Origin: Pegoplata infirma
Lineage: Eukaryota > Arthropoda > Insecta > Diptera > Anthomyiidae
Assembly (NCBI GenBank): GCA_963921195.1
Contig: OY992536.1
Location: 111,192,778 to 111,256,777, forward strand
Direction: 5' to 3'
DNA length: 64,000 nt
Shown: positions 51,314 to 61,769 of the stretch, in pieces
Position numbering within the stretch: the stretch's first letter is position 1
Layout: each line of letters begins with the position of its first letter
Program-made: the position numbers and the translations under genes
Notes under the pieces: generated by a model
Seen by the model: the letters and a program-made list of their open reading frames with translations, nothing else
Told to the model about the DNA's origin: nothing
The model's database searches: none

Positions 51314-52154
51314 CCCAGGCAGAAAAATACAAGCGGGCCAATACTGGCCCAGTAACGCTAACGGTAGTACAAGTATTGACGGGACGTAGTTTTTTTGGTA
51401 TTTCAGTACTGACCCGGTTACCCAAATGATAACTCTGATCTACGGTTGGCCCAGACGTTCAGACAGCATCGTAAAGGCACTGTAAAAACCAAAAATCCAG
51501 TACTTCAAAAACAAAAATATCTGTATTTCCACAGTAGTAATACAAAAATTACAGTGTTTTTTCGTGTAAAAGGTGCACCGTTAAAGGTGAAACTATTAAC
51601 AGCACTCGAGTTTTTAAGGAAATTACCTGCGAAGAACGTACTATGCAGTCGTTTAGAGACAAACTAAACCCAATACATCATTTATCAAAAAAAGACAGCC
51701 CACTATTGGATATTGTGAATTTTGATCCCGTTAAAAATGTCATTCTTGATGAAATGCATATGCTTTATCTTGGAATAAGCAAATGTGAATTTCAGAGAAA
51801 AACATTTGATTTAACTGTTTTAACAAACTGGAAAGCTACACAATGATTTTTGTTATATAGTAGTGCTATCGTTTTGAAAAACGTATTGCAAAATTATCAG
51901 TATCAGCATTTTTTGATTTTATACACATCTTGCAGAATTTTACATAAAAAAGGGAAACTTTAGTTATAATTCACACCAAAAATGTAAAAATAAAAAACAA
52001 TAACAATAATAAACGGTTCCATTTTTTTGTAAAAAAGTACTGGTAAAACACTTTTTGGGTTGTTATTTTTAACACTGGAACAGTACACTATTTTCCAAAA
52101 AAAGTTACTTTGCCAGTACTATATTTTTTGTACCGCTGGCAATTTCTGGCTGGG
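51314..52154 (+). mobile_element. CMC-type (CACTA/Mirage-like) element EE
   Basis: 841 bp. Ends CCCAGGCAGAAAAATAC and TTTCTGGCTGGG with TA on both flanks. Subterminal AGTACTGG-type repeats near each end. It carries a decayed transposase exon (51561-51846). The element at 59824-61548 has similar CCCAGC ends. Confidence 0.65.
51561..51846 (+). pseudogene. Transposase fragment of CACTA/CMC type
   Basis: A frame of about 95 codons after a possible AAAATTACAG splice acceptor. It contains CKRCTVKGE, RVFKEITCEERTMQSFRDK, NPIHHL, SPLLDIVNFDPV and ILDEMHMLYLGI. The order RT..SFR...HH..SPL...DxMHxxYLG is the pattern of the transposase domain found in animal and plant CACTA-type (DUF4218-adjacent) transposases, with D-E-M-H where D-Y-M-H is usual. 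It ends at a TGA soon after LGI and lacks the rest, so it is a fragment. Recognition is from motif memory, not a search. Confidence 0.6.
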
Positions 52155-52431
52155 TACACATATCGTCAATTTTGATTGTTTAAGCTACTTTCTTCGTAGT
52201 AATTTAAACGCTGGTTTTTTTCTGTTTCTCTGGTAAATTATTTCGTTTATTTTACGAAAAATTTTCATTAAACAAAAAATTTATTTCGTTTATTTTATGA
52301 CAAATTTTCTTAAAACATAATTTTTTGTTTGTTTATTGCATAAAAATATATTTTTTATCTAAGCGAAACGAATTTTCGTGCTCACGCGTGATCGTAAATG
52401 AAATTAAAATTTACTCAATCAATCTCTAAAT
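52155..52431. other. Intron spacer
   Basis: AT-rich. TTTCGTTTATTTTACGA and close copies repeat near 52245 and 52282. No gene. Confidence 0.35.
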
Positions 52432-52638
52432 CAGTGGTCGGCAGAAAGAGAGAATATAAATGCATTGGTTCATGAAAATAAACATGCATGTGTTGGTGTA
52501 TTTCTCAAACAAAGCGATATCAACCAGCTTGTTGTTGTATTTTTATGCTCTTAGTTGTGAATTTTGTTGACATTCGTGTGAATACATGTAAATAGCCGAA
52601 TGTGTTCGGTATCCATGTGCAATTGATGCCGACCACTT
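52432..52638. mobile_element. hAT MITE FF
   Basis: 207 bp. Ends CAGTGGTCGGCA and TGCCGACCACTT. Duplication CTCTAAAT/CTGTAAAT, 7 of 8 matching. CAGTGGTCGGCA-type ends are common in insect hAT families. Confidence 0.8.
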
Positions 52639-52714
52639 CTGTAAATGCTCTTTAAAGGCCCTGCAGATCATTCCTATGTGCTGTTGTCAACGTTAAGCCC
52701 ACTTTGTTGACTTA

Positions 52715-52874
52715 TACCATATTCGCACTCATTTAAACTAGTTTAATTATGTGTTTTCCCCATACAATTTAAAAAACTTTATCTGTCAAAATAAAACGAA
52801 GTTCAATTTTGACGTTTAAATTGTATAGGGAAAACCAATAATTAAACTAGTTAAAAATGAATGCGAACACCGTT
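52715..52874. mobile_element. Small foldback MITE S2
   Basis: 160 bp. Left TACCATATTCGCACTCATTT, right AATGAATGCGAACACCGTT, TTA on both flanks (52712-52714, 52875-52877). Related to S1. An inner dyad around AATTTAAACGTC-like sequence. Confidence 0.7.
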
Positions 52875-53096
52875 TTAGTCAAATTAAAAAATTTTTAATT
52901 CGTGAGTTTTGTAAGCGTAAAATTACTCACGCGAGCGTAAGTTATTATAATTTTTTGTGAGCATGCCTGAGTCAAAAATCACTCACGCGTCCGTTTTATT
53001 AATATTTACATTCTTTATTATTTTATTGATTGCAATAATTGAGTTAATTTATGGCAGTATTGACTTTTTGAGCAGCTTTATTTTCCTAAGTACTTA

Positions 53097-54413
53097 CATA
53101 TGAGGCATTCCACACCAACTGTTCCACTACAGAAAAACCATAGTGGTTTCAATGGGATATCATTTGCAAAGTATTCGCTCTTAGGGTACTATTAAATAAC
53201 AAAAATAAAATTTAAGTTTTTTCAAAAAGTGGGCCTTGTAGGCGTGGTCAAATATTGAAAATATCAAACTTTTTTGCCTAAGTATCTTTACTTCAATATT
53301 TATGCAAATTAAATGAAACACAGTAAAGTCTTTAAGACAAAAGTTTTTTATAGATTTTTGTATGGGCTATCGATTAAAAAAATAAAAATTGGAAAATTTT
53401 CAGAAGAAGTTCTGAATTTTTCAAATTTAAACTTAAACTTTATTTATCAAAAAAAAAAATGCCGCAATTTAATTTTTTTTTTTTAATTTTTTAAAAAAAG
53501 TTAAAGTGCTTTTCTATCTGTTGTGAAATTTTCAGAGATGTGTTTTGCCTTGTTTTCGAGAAATCAAAAATATAAAACGTGTGCGTATGAGTAATATCAA
53601 TACTTAAAAAATATTTTAAGAGGCGATGGGGGCGTGAGTGAGTTTTTATTTACGATCACGCACGCTAATGAAAGAAACAAAATTATTCAAGCACGATATT
53701 TTATTTTACTCACGCTCACGTGAACATCGTGACATATTTTTTTCTACTCACGTGTGCGTAAATGAGCGTGAGCAAAATAAAATAGCGTGCGTGACTTAAT
53801 TTTTTCTTTCATGAGCGTGCGTAATCGTTATTAAAAACTCACTCCCGCTACCATCGCCTCTTAAAATATTTTTTAACTATTGATATTACTCATACGCACA
53901 CGTTTTATACACCATTATTGTATAAAATTAGCGTGTTGCAATCTTTGACATTTGATTTCTCGAAAACAAGGCAAAACACATCTCTGAAAATTTCAGAACA
54001 GATAGAAAAGTCCTTTAACTTTTTTTTTTAAAAATAAAAAAAAAAATAAAATTGCGGCATGTTTTTTGATAAATAAAGTTTAAATTTGAAAAATTCAGAA
54101 CTTCTTCTGAAAATTTTCCAATTTTTATTTTTTTAATCGATAGCCCATACAAAACTCTATAAAAAACTTTTGTCTTAAAGACTTTACTGTGTTTCATTTA
54201 ATTTGCATAAATATTGAAGTAAAGATGCTCAGGCAAAAAGTTTGATATTTTCAATTTTTGAACACGCCTACAAGGCCCACTTTAAAAAAAAAAACTTAAA
54301 TTTTATTTTTGTTATTTAATAGTACCCTAAGAGCGAATACTTTGCAAATGATTTTATATTGACACGACACAACTTTTTTTTTGCTGAACATTTGGTGTGG
54401 AATGCCTCATATG
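53097..54413. repeat. 1.3 kb palindromic element in PERK intron 1
   Basis: CATATGAGGCATTCCACACC at the left end returns as GGTGTGGAATGCCTCATATG at the right, with TA outside both. The arms, about 510-535 bp, stay complementary almost to the centre (for example TTTGCCTTGTTTTCGAGAAA and its complement). The centre is occupied by a hAT-like MITE (53620-53861). A long-TIR DNA transposon is likely. The arms have drifted by small indels. Confidence 0.85.
53620..53861. mobile_element. hAT-like MITE D3 at the palindrome centre
   Basis: GAGGCGATGGGGGCGTGAG and CTCCCGCTACCATCGCCTC ends, body of CACGCTCACGTGA-type repeats like D1 and D2. The flanks are themselves inverted, so a direct duplication cannot be judged. 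Confidence 0.65.
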
Positions 54414-54415
54414 TA

Positions 54416-55720
54416 TAATATAATTCGTAAAATAATGATACATGTAATTTTGTATTTACTAAAATTAAAAACAATTCGTTTTACAAAAGTGCATTTTAAA
54501 TGCAGTTTTGTACTGCACTTTCAAAAATGCATTTTTTAATTAATTTTTTTTATAAAAGAAATTCAAAGAAATTGTTATTAAGTATTAATCTAAGCCAAAT
54601 GTCATTTTAATCCGTAAAAAATCAAGCTGCATAAGTCGATGTTAAATTTTATAATCTACAAGCAGCAAAAAATTGTGTTAAAATCGGTTAAGAATTGTAG
54701 GCTGCAGAGTGTTTCTGAGAAAAAAACTGCATCTTGAAACAATGTGGGCGAGATAAAAATATAGAAATATAACATGTAAAAAAGTTGTGTTTTCTTGGGT
54801 AGTTTTAGTTTTCAATGGAGAACTTTTTCCCTCTGGTCCGGACGGACACACGAAAATTCACAGAATGTCGTAGAATCAATCACTGATCAATAATACTATA
54901 TGTATACCCCAGGAAAATTTTTTGGAACAAATTCCTGGTTCAATAGATTCTTGAATACATTCTACGGTAATCACAACAACATTTTCTTTGTAAAATTATT
55001 TTTTAAAAAAAACTACTTGCTCTAAAAAACGATTTCTTTCGGGACAATTTCAAACAAAAATCATTGATTCTGGAATGTTAAGTAGAACAGTTGCAGGGTA
55101 GTTTGATGCGTTCCGATTATTTGGAACAGAAAATTTTGCTGGGACACTTTATGGGTTGATAGATCGATATATTAATGCGTTACACACCGAATAACAAAGT
55201 GAGTATACCCTCCATACTGTAGTTGGAAGGTATAAAAAAGTATTACATACGATCAAAATTTAATAAAAGACTTAAAAATTGCATCATGCAATTGTCATGT
55301 ATCCGATATTCCCTTTTAAATACCATCCTCAGCAAATTATTTTAACCGCCAAAATCCCTACAGTTTAAAAAATGTTTGTACAAAAGAGTGAGGACGTATG
55401 AGTGCATACAAATGTTGTATTCCCATTATCAAATAATAAAAGTACACATCATCGTTTTCTTAAAGCCGGTATAAAAACAAAGTTTGTTTGGTTTTTTTTT
55501 GGATAAAATAAGAGGGTTGTTAAGTAATCAAGAAAAACAAAATTGATAGGTCGGTTGTGCGCAAGTTGTCGGAATTAAACTTATTGTCAGCTGTTGAGGA
55601 AATAAATATACGTAATTCTAAATGAAACAACGCGTAATTTGGAAACAAAAACAATGAATATAAACAAATATACATTTAAACATGTGTAGTTTTAATATGT
55701 TTGTATGTAAAAATAAAGAA
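54416..55720. other. Intron segment with relics
   Basis: Contains a GTGCATTTTAAATGCAGTTT stretch (54490) like that in the 57.4 kb palindrome. A repeat at about 54900-55090 recurs inverted at 62870-63035. A reversed DINE-1-like head lies at about 55137-55240 (AACAAAGTGAGTATACCCTC). No gene. Confidence 0.5.
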
Positions 55721-55723
55721 TAT

Positions 55724-56772
55724 CGAGGGACTATATTCAAAACCCTCTATCTTCCATTTTCACGAAAATTACTTTTTGATGGCAAAATATTCAGTAAAAC
55801 GGCCCTCATCTATGGTGTAAAATTCAGAACAAAAATATTTTTTTTTGCTATTTTATTTGCATTTTTGGTTTTCTCTATCTCTTACACAATTAATTTTTCT
55901 GAATGCAAAATCCTCTATCTTTTCAAATAACACTGTGCAACACCCAAAATCGGAATGGGATGAAACCAAAAGCAAATGAAAGCTGACGTTTTCCATAACA
56001 AAACCCACAAGGCCTTTTTCGATTTTGTATCACTGTGTAATTAATTTACAAATATTTGTTTTGAATAATTTTATCATGCATTACATGTTTTCATACTAAT
56101 TTTTGCATGCTGCACATGAATTTATCAACAAAATTCCAGAACCACGATTTTGGTCCACTGATGCTAATTTTTTCTGAAAATTCTTGTTTGACTTTTTTAA
56201 AAAATATGTCTCAAACTTTGGATGTTTTGTGTACATTGTGAAACAAAAATTTTTATCTTAAAAATCCCAATGCTGATCAGCATCTGTGGACCAAAATCCC
56301 GTTTTTATTTTTTTTACTATTTCTTACATAACATACTCAACAGTTTGTCAACTTTTGATACGAATTCGGTAAAAAAAATAATTTTTGTCTTAACAATCCG
56401 CACCTGTGGACCAAAACCGCGATTTTGAAATTATTTATAAGACGTTATCATTAATAAATTACGTTAAAAATTAACCGATCTCATAAATGAAATCATAATA
56501 ATTCATTTTTATTAAAATGCAAAACCCTCTATCTGATCATTTTCATTCCTGTACTTAATATTTTTGAGAAACAAAACCCTCTATCTATCCTCTAAAATCC
56601 CCAATAGTGCAAAATTTTAAAAACTAATTATATGTCAGATTCAGTAGTTGATTTAAAAAATATGTAGAATATCGAATTTTAATTACTCTAACAATTCGCG
56701 AAATAAACAGTTTTTTGGCTCTCCTGAAAAGTTGTGTTTTTTAAGATAGAGGGTTTTGAATATAGGCCCTCG
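55724..56772. mobile_element. TIR element GG with CCCTCTATC repeats
   Basis: TIRs CGAGGGACTATATTCAAAAC and GTTTTGAATATAGGCCCTCG, about 34 bp with CCTCTATCTT at their inner end. Possible ATAT target. AAACCCTCTATCT recurs inside (56521, 56573), and CTGTGGACCAAAA recurs at about 56283 and 56403, with a TTTGGTCCACTG variant at 56150. No transposase. Confidence 0.7.
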
Positions 56773-56902
56773 ATATTATTTAAAATTTGATCTTTCAAGG
56801 TTTAATTTATATAAACTTTGTTTGCTCTAATTTACATTTTATAATTTAAAGAGATGGAGAGTATATTTTACACTCATTAAAATAATTTTGCTATTATATA
56901 CA

Positions 56903-57340
56903 GTGAGCGTCAAAAAAAAGTGTACAAAGGTGAAAATAAAAGCCCATATTATAAGCCTTGTTTTTTGCAGACTGGATTAAGGAATAGGAATAACTTTATT
57001 TTTTTTTTTTAAATGGGTCAAATCAAGTCCAGAAATTTTTTAATAATTTTTTTCTGAATCTACGTACAATTAGTAAATATAAACAGGAAAAAAATTAGGC
57101 GTTGTCCAAAATGTTAAATGGTATAAATAAATCCGATTTAATCCTAGGATTTAGCTAAATTTATTTTTCATTCTTTACATTTTTAATTTAGCTTACTTAT
57201 GTTTTTATTTTATTATTCTTGATAGGATGTGGATTCAGAAAAAAATTTAAAAAAAAATTATTTGGTCAGATTAGACCCATTTTTTTAAATAAAATAAAGT
57301 TAATTCTAATCTTAATCCAATGCAAAAAACAACCCTATTA
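56903..57340. repeat. Imperfect inverted repeat with Tc1-like start
   Basis: Begins CAGTGAGCGTCAAAAAAAAG after TA, a Tc1/mariner-like end. Arms of about 105 bp (56962-57065 and 57226-57330) share TTTTTTGCA, GGATTAAG and ATGGGTC blocks in mirror order. Old and decayed. Confidence 0.5.
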
Positions 57341-57344
57341 TCAA

Positions 57345-57442
57345 TCGATTTTTATACCCTCCAACCACAGTATGGGGGTATACTCACTTTGTCATTCCGT
57401 TTGTAACGCATCGAAATACCGGTCGGGGACCCCATAAAGTAT
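57345..57442. mobile_element. DINE-1/Helentron-like relic, left part
   Basis: TATACCCTCCAACCACAGTA, then ACTCACTTTGTCATTCCG and ACCCCATAAAGTATAT. This order of motifs is characteristic of DINE-1-type elements across flies. It continues after the palindrome at 59134 with TATTATTGATCTATGATCG, so one relic was split by the palindrome. Confidence 0.65.
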
Positions 57443-59133
57443 ATCGTCCATTCCATGAGTCATTTTAAAAAATCTGACCGAGGGTCTTCCGATTTTTATT
57501 ATATTTTTCATACAGATACTCTATGGAGCCAATTTCAAATTTTACCCATCAGATCGAAAATATTTGAAAAACTCGCTATTTTATTCACGATTTTCGTTTT
57601 TAAAAAAGTCAAAAAATGGAAAAATCTATGTAACTTTGAGCAGCTGTATTTTCTAAACTACTTTTCGCATTTTAACAATCAATAGCGCATACGAATGGTA
57701 TGTTAGTCTATTTTGATGTCTTATAGACTGAAAAAATATCGGTGGTTTAATTTTATATGCAAATGCAGTTTTGAAGTGCATTTTGCGAAACTTTTACCCC
57801 TTTTAATTTTTTTTTTTTAATTAGCATATTTGGAAAATCTAGGATTTTTGTAACAAAAAAATGTTTTCATTACAATGGACCGAGAATGTGTCATATTTTT
57901 AATATTTTTTTTTTTTAAATACTTCCTTAAGTTTCCCTTATAAAAAATTTTATATTTTAAATTATACCAAAATCATGTAAAAATACATGTTTTTAAACCG
58001 TTATATTTTCAAAAGTACTAATCGTATCTCATTGTTTTTATGCACATTAGAAAGGTATTTTTGTATATTTTTTGTATTTAATGACCGCAAAAATGTTGGA
58101 GTTTCAAAAATGCATTTTAAATGCAAATGCAGTTTTGAAGTGCAATTTTTAAAACTTTTACCCCTTTGAATTTTTTATTAGTTATCATATTCGAAAAGTT
58201 TACAATTTTTACTAAAAAATAATGTCCTGCTAATAATGGACCCACCGTGTGTGCTATTTTTTAAATTTTTTTTAAAATTTCCTTAAAAATTTTTGAATAT
58301 TTTAAATAAAACCAAAAAAATCTGAAATAACATGATTTTTTTAAAAATTCTAAAAGGACATTATTTTGTAGTAAAAATTGTAAACTTTTCGAATATGATA
58401 ACTAAAAAAAAATTCAAAGGGGTAAAAGTTTTGAAAAATGCACTTCAAAACTGCATTTAAAATGCATTTTTGAAACACCAACATATTTGTGGTCATTAAA
58501 TGCAAAAGATAATTTGCATAAAAACAATGAGATACGATTAGTACTTTTGAAATTATAACGGTTTAAAATCATGTCTTTTACATGATTTTGGTATAATTTA
58601 AAAAATAAAAATTTTTATAAGGGAAACTCAATGAAGTATTTTTTTAAAAAAATATTAAAAAATATACATGCTCGGTCCATTGTAATGAAAACATTTTTTT
58701 GTAGCAAAAATCCTAAATTTTCCAAATATGCTAATTAAAAAAAATTTAAAGGGGTAAAAGTTTCGCAAAATGCACTACAAAACTGTCAATTTACATATAA
58801 AATGCACTTTTAAACCACCGATGTTTTTTCAGTTTATAAGATATTAAAATAGACTTATATACCATTCGTATGCGCTATGGATTGTTAAAATGCGATAAGT
58901 AGTTTAGAAAATATAGCTGTTCAAAGTTACACAGATTTTGCATTTTTTTTGACTTTTTTAAAAACGAAAATCGTGAATAAAATAGCGAGTCTTTCAAATA
59001 TTTTCGATCTGATGGATGAAATTTGAAATCGGGTCCATAGAGTATCTATCTGTATGAAAAAAATATCAAAAATCGGAAGACCCTCGGTCAAAAAATGCCT
59101 AAAATTACCAAATGTCTGGTGGAATGGACGATA
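57443..59133. repeat. 1.7 kb palindromic element in PERK intron 1
   Basis: The left arm 57443-58229 and right arm 58354-59133 are reverse complements with scattered mismatches, with a loop of about 124 nt. Ends TATCGTCCATTCC and GGAATGGACGATA, TA outside both. Each arm has two nested copies of a module with TGCAGTTTTGAAGTGCA, CTTTTACCCC and a TAGCATAT/TATCATAT stretch. No ORF of note. Likely a non-autonomous long-TIR DNA element. Confidence 0.9.
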
Positions 59134-59189
59134 TATATTATTGATCTATGATCGATTCTAAGCAGGGTTGGCTACCGATACCCACCTAG

Positions 59190-59820
59190 AATAACGGTAT
59201 TTGGCTATTGTACCGCAACATTTTCAAAAACGATTATGAAAGCTAATGAAATTTCTAGTATTTTAAATGTGTCACTTCGTGTTTCTACCGGTTCTTTTTA
59301 GTTATATAGGCCAATACCGTTATAATACTGTTTCAAACGGTATTATGTATTTAATATTAACGTATTTATATTCTTAATATTATTTATAAATTAGACTAAA
59401 TTTGCAAACGCGAATATATCGAACACGGAACATGCTAGAAAAACTTGGATTGCTGATTTGGAATCAGGAGGTTTGCTTAAAATCAAGTTTGATTTTATGA
59501 AAGCGAAGCAATAATACATATCAGTAAAAAACTAATAAATGCCAAATAATAGGTTTAAAAAAAAATAATTTAAAAACTTTAATAATGTATTAATGGTTTT
59601 TAGTCCGGAATCCCGGTAACTTTAAAATTTGTTCCCACTTCCCCGGAAAATCAAAAAGTGCGGGAAATTGGTATTTCTAAACGTAATGTACAATATATTC
59701 AATTAAATGTGATCTTATTTAATTAATTGTTGTTTTTATTTGTCTTTATGATTAATCCGTATTTGCTTCCAAATGCATATGTGTTAGGGGTACAGCTTTT
59801 TTAAAAACGTTTTATAGTAG
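59190..59820. other. Intron spacer
   Basis: Starts GCAGGGTTGGCTACCGATAC, hAT-like at the left but with no matching right end found. AT-rich beyond. No gene. Confidence 0.35.
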
Positions 59821-59823
59821 TAT

Positions 59824-61548
59824 CCCAGCAAAAAATAAACGAAGTGGTTCAAAAATAATTAGTGGTTTCACTACATACAAAGTAGTGATAGGTGCCGAAC
59901 TTCATATTCCGTAGAAAGTACTTTTAAAATCACTTCCTAAAATGCTACAAAATAACAATAAAAACATCTTTCACCAGTTCTCTGCTTAATGATTTTGAAG
60001 TACCTTTTTCATATGTTTTTAGGAACAGGGCCGTCTTAAGGTATGGCGGGGACCCTGGGCACACAAGAATTTGGGGGCCCCCTGGAAAGTTAAAAGTTGC
60101 AACACAAGAAAAAAAGATTGTTCTGTTTTTGTTTTAAGAATAAGGACCTACAAAAAAATTAAAAAAATATATATATATTGTGAGTAGGGTTATTCCAGCT
60201 CGAGGTATTTTCTCTTTTCTACAAGAAAAGGGTCCCAGAAGCAGATTCTTTTTCTAATGAAAAAAGGAATCAAAATCTGAGACTTTTTTTATTGGAAAAA
60301 GTTCTCAGGATCGGATACTATAGGAAACCCTTTTTTTTATAAGAAAAATGTCAGAATCTGAGGGTTTTTCTCCAAAACAAAGGTCGCAGAATCTGAGACA
60401 TTTTCACTGGGCCCTGGCACGTGCCTAGTGTGCCCTAATGGTGAAACCGGTACTGCTTAGAAATCAAATCAAATCACCAGAACATATGAACTTCTTTTTC
60501 AACTGAAACAATTAAAATGAGGGTGATACACGAAGTATGCAATTTTTTCTACGTCCAGCTTCAAATAGATTTAGGTTTTGCAAAAATGGTGACAAAATTT
60601 GGTAATGGCATTTCTTTTCTCTTTATTTAGAGCTTAAAAAATCGAAAAGACGAAAATCGATTGTTGATAAATTTTTCAAATTTCATATCTTATATCAAAA
60701 AAAGTTGGTTTCTATCACGTAAGGTTTTTAAGATATTCGCGTTTTAATATTGAAATATTTGGGTCTCCTCTGTAACGTATTCTTAAGTTGCTTAAACACA
60801 ATAGAACTCGATTTAGTAAAAATAAGGCATCTTTATTCCAAATCTGGCATCCAAATATTTCTATCGCGTACTGTTTTTGAGATATTCGCTTGAAAATTGT
60901 GGATTGCAGTTTTGGAATCAGGAGGTCCATTTTATATGAAATCAAGTCCTATTTCGTGAAAGCAACGTAAGAATACGTAACAGTGGACAACTAAAAGTGT
61001 TTTTTTTACTTTTTAACATCGAATATCTCAAAAACGGTACGTGCTAGAAAAATTTGGACGGTAGATTCGGAAGCAGGAGACCAAAATCTATAAGGACCAG
61101 TTAGAAATTTCACTGGAAGGTTTTTGCTGTCGAACAGTGTTTTAAGTGTAAATATTACAAAAAAATACTCTTTCAATCAATCTTACAAAAATAAGTGAAA
61201 AAAGAACTTCTAATTTAGAAGTTCTAAATCACCAAATAAAAATGACGTAATCACACCCAAAATGCCAAGAAATATATACTTCTAAAGAAGTGATGAAAAA
61301 AGTGCTTCCAAAAGGTCAAGTTATATTAACATCCGGATCACTACTTCAGAAGTTGTGTTAAAAACACTAGTGATATATGTTATACTTAAGTGTCAATCTT
61401 TCGCCACTGAAAAGTGGCGATAAAAAGAACATACTTTGTGTGTCACGCCCATATAAAATTCATCAATGTTTCAGTTGAAGAAGAAGTACATCTGGTTCAT
61501 AAGTTGTGGTGAATTTTGTAGTGAATGGTAAGCTCTTTTTTTGCTGGG
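59824..61548. mobile_element. CCCAGC-ended element II
   Basis: Ends CCCAGCAAAAAATAAAC and GAGCTTACC side CTTTTTTTGCTGGG, 2-bp AT flanks. Subterminal AAGTGATTT/AGAAGT repeats cluster at both ends. The ends resemble EE, suggesting the same superfamily. It holds hAT element HH. No ORF. Confidence 0.6.
60027..60450. mobile_element. Old hAT element HH carrying degraded 35-bp satellite
   Basis: Left CAGGGCCGTCTTAAGG, then GGGACCCTGGGCACAC. The right end in reverse reads CAGTACCGGTTTCACC, then AGGGCACACTAGGC. The imperfect 8-bp flanks TTTAGGAA/CTTAGAAA fit an old hAT. The core (60205-60405) has AGAATCTGAGACATTTT units like the satellite at 22.3-24.8 kb. Confidence 0.6.
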
Positions 61549-61769
61549 ATGGTATTTGTTTTTTTTTCTTTCTCCAAAACTTTTTTAGCGTTGGACATTT
61601 TTAAAATACATTTGGACAATTTTAAAATACATTTAGAAAATCTTAAAATAGAATTGGGAATGGTGTAGTAAATTATTTCATCAATCTTTATTAATATCAT
61701 AATAAAGTTTGTAAAAATTTATTAAATGTTCTTTATCAATTTATGTTTCTCTTTTTTTATTATTTTCAG

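Larger units (their letters stand above)
46650..61769 (+). other. PEK: PERK intron 1, 15.1 kb, full of transposons
   Basis: GT at 46650 and AG at 61768-61769 after a TATTTTCAG pyrimidine tract. It links a phase 2 donor to a matching acceptor. It holds more than ten recognisable elements, including two palindromes over 1 kb, which would fold into long double strands in the pre-mRNA. Confidence 0.85.

Noticed and set aside
51446..51667. 73-codon frame overlapping the transposase fragment
   Set aside because: The neighbouring frame carries the transposase motifs through the same bases; this frame has none.
57219..58169. ORFs of 60-76 codons in the 57 kb palindrome
   Set aside because: F- and K-rich, not conserved between the two arms of the palindrome, so not under coding constraint.
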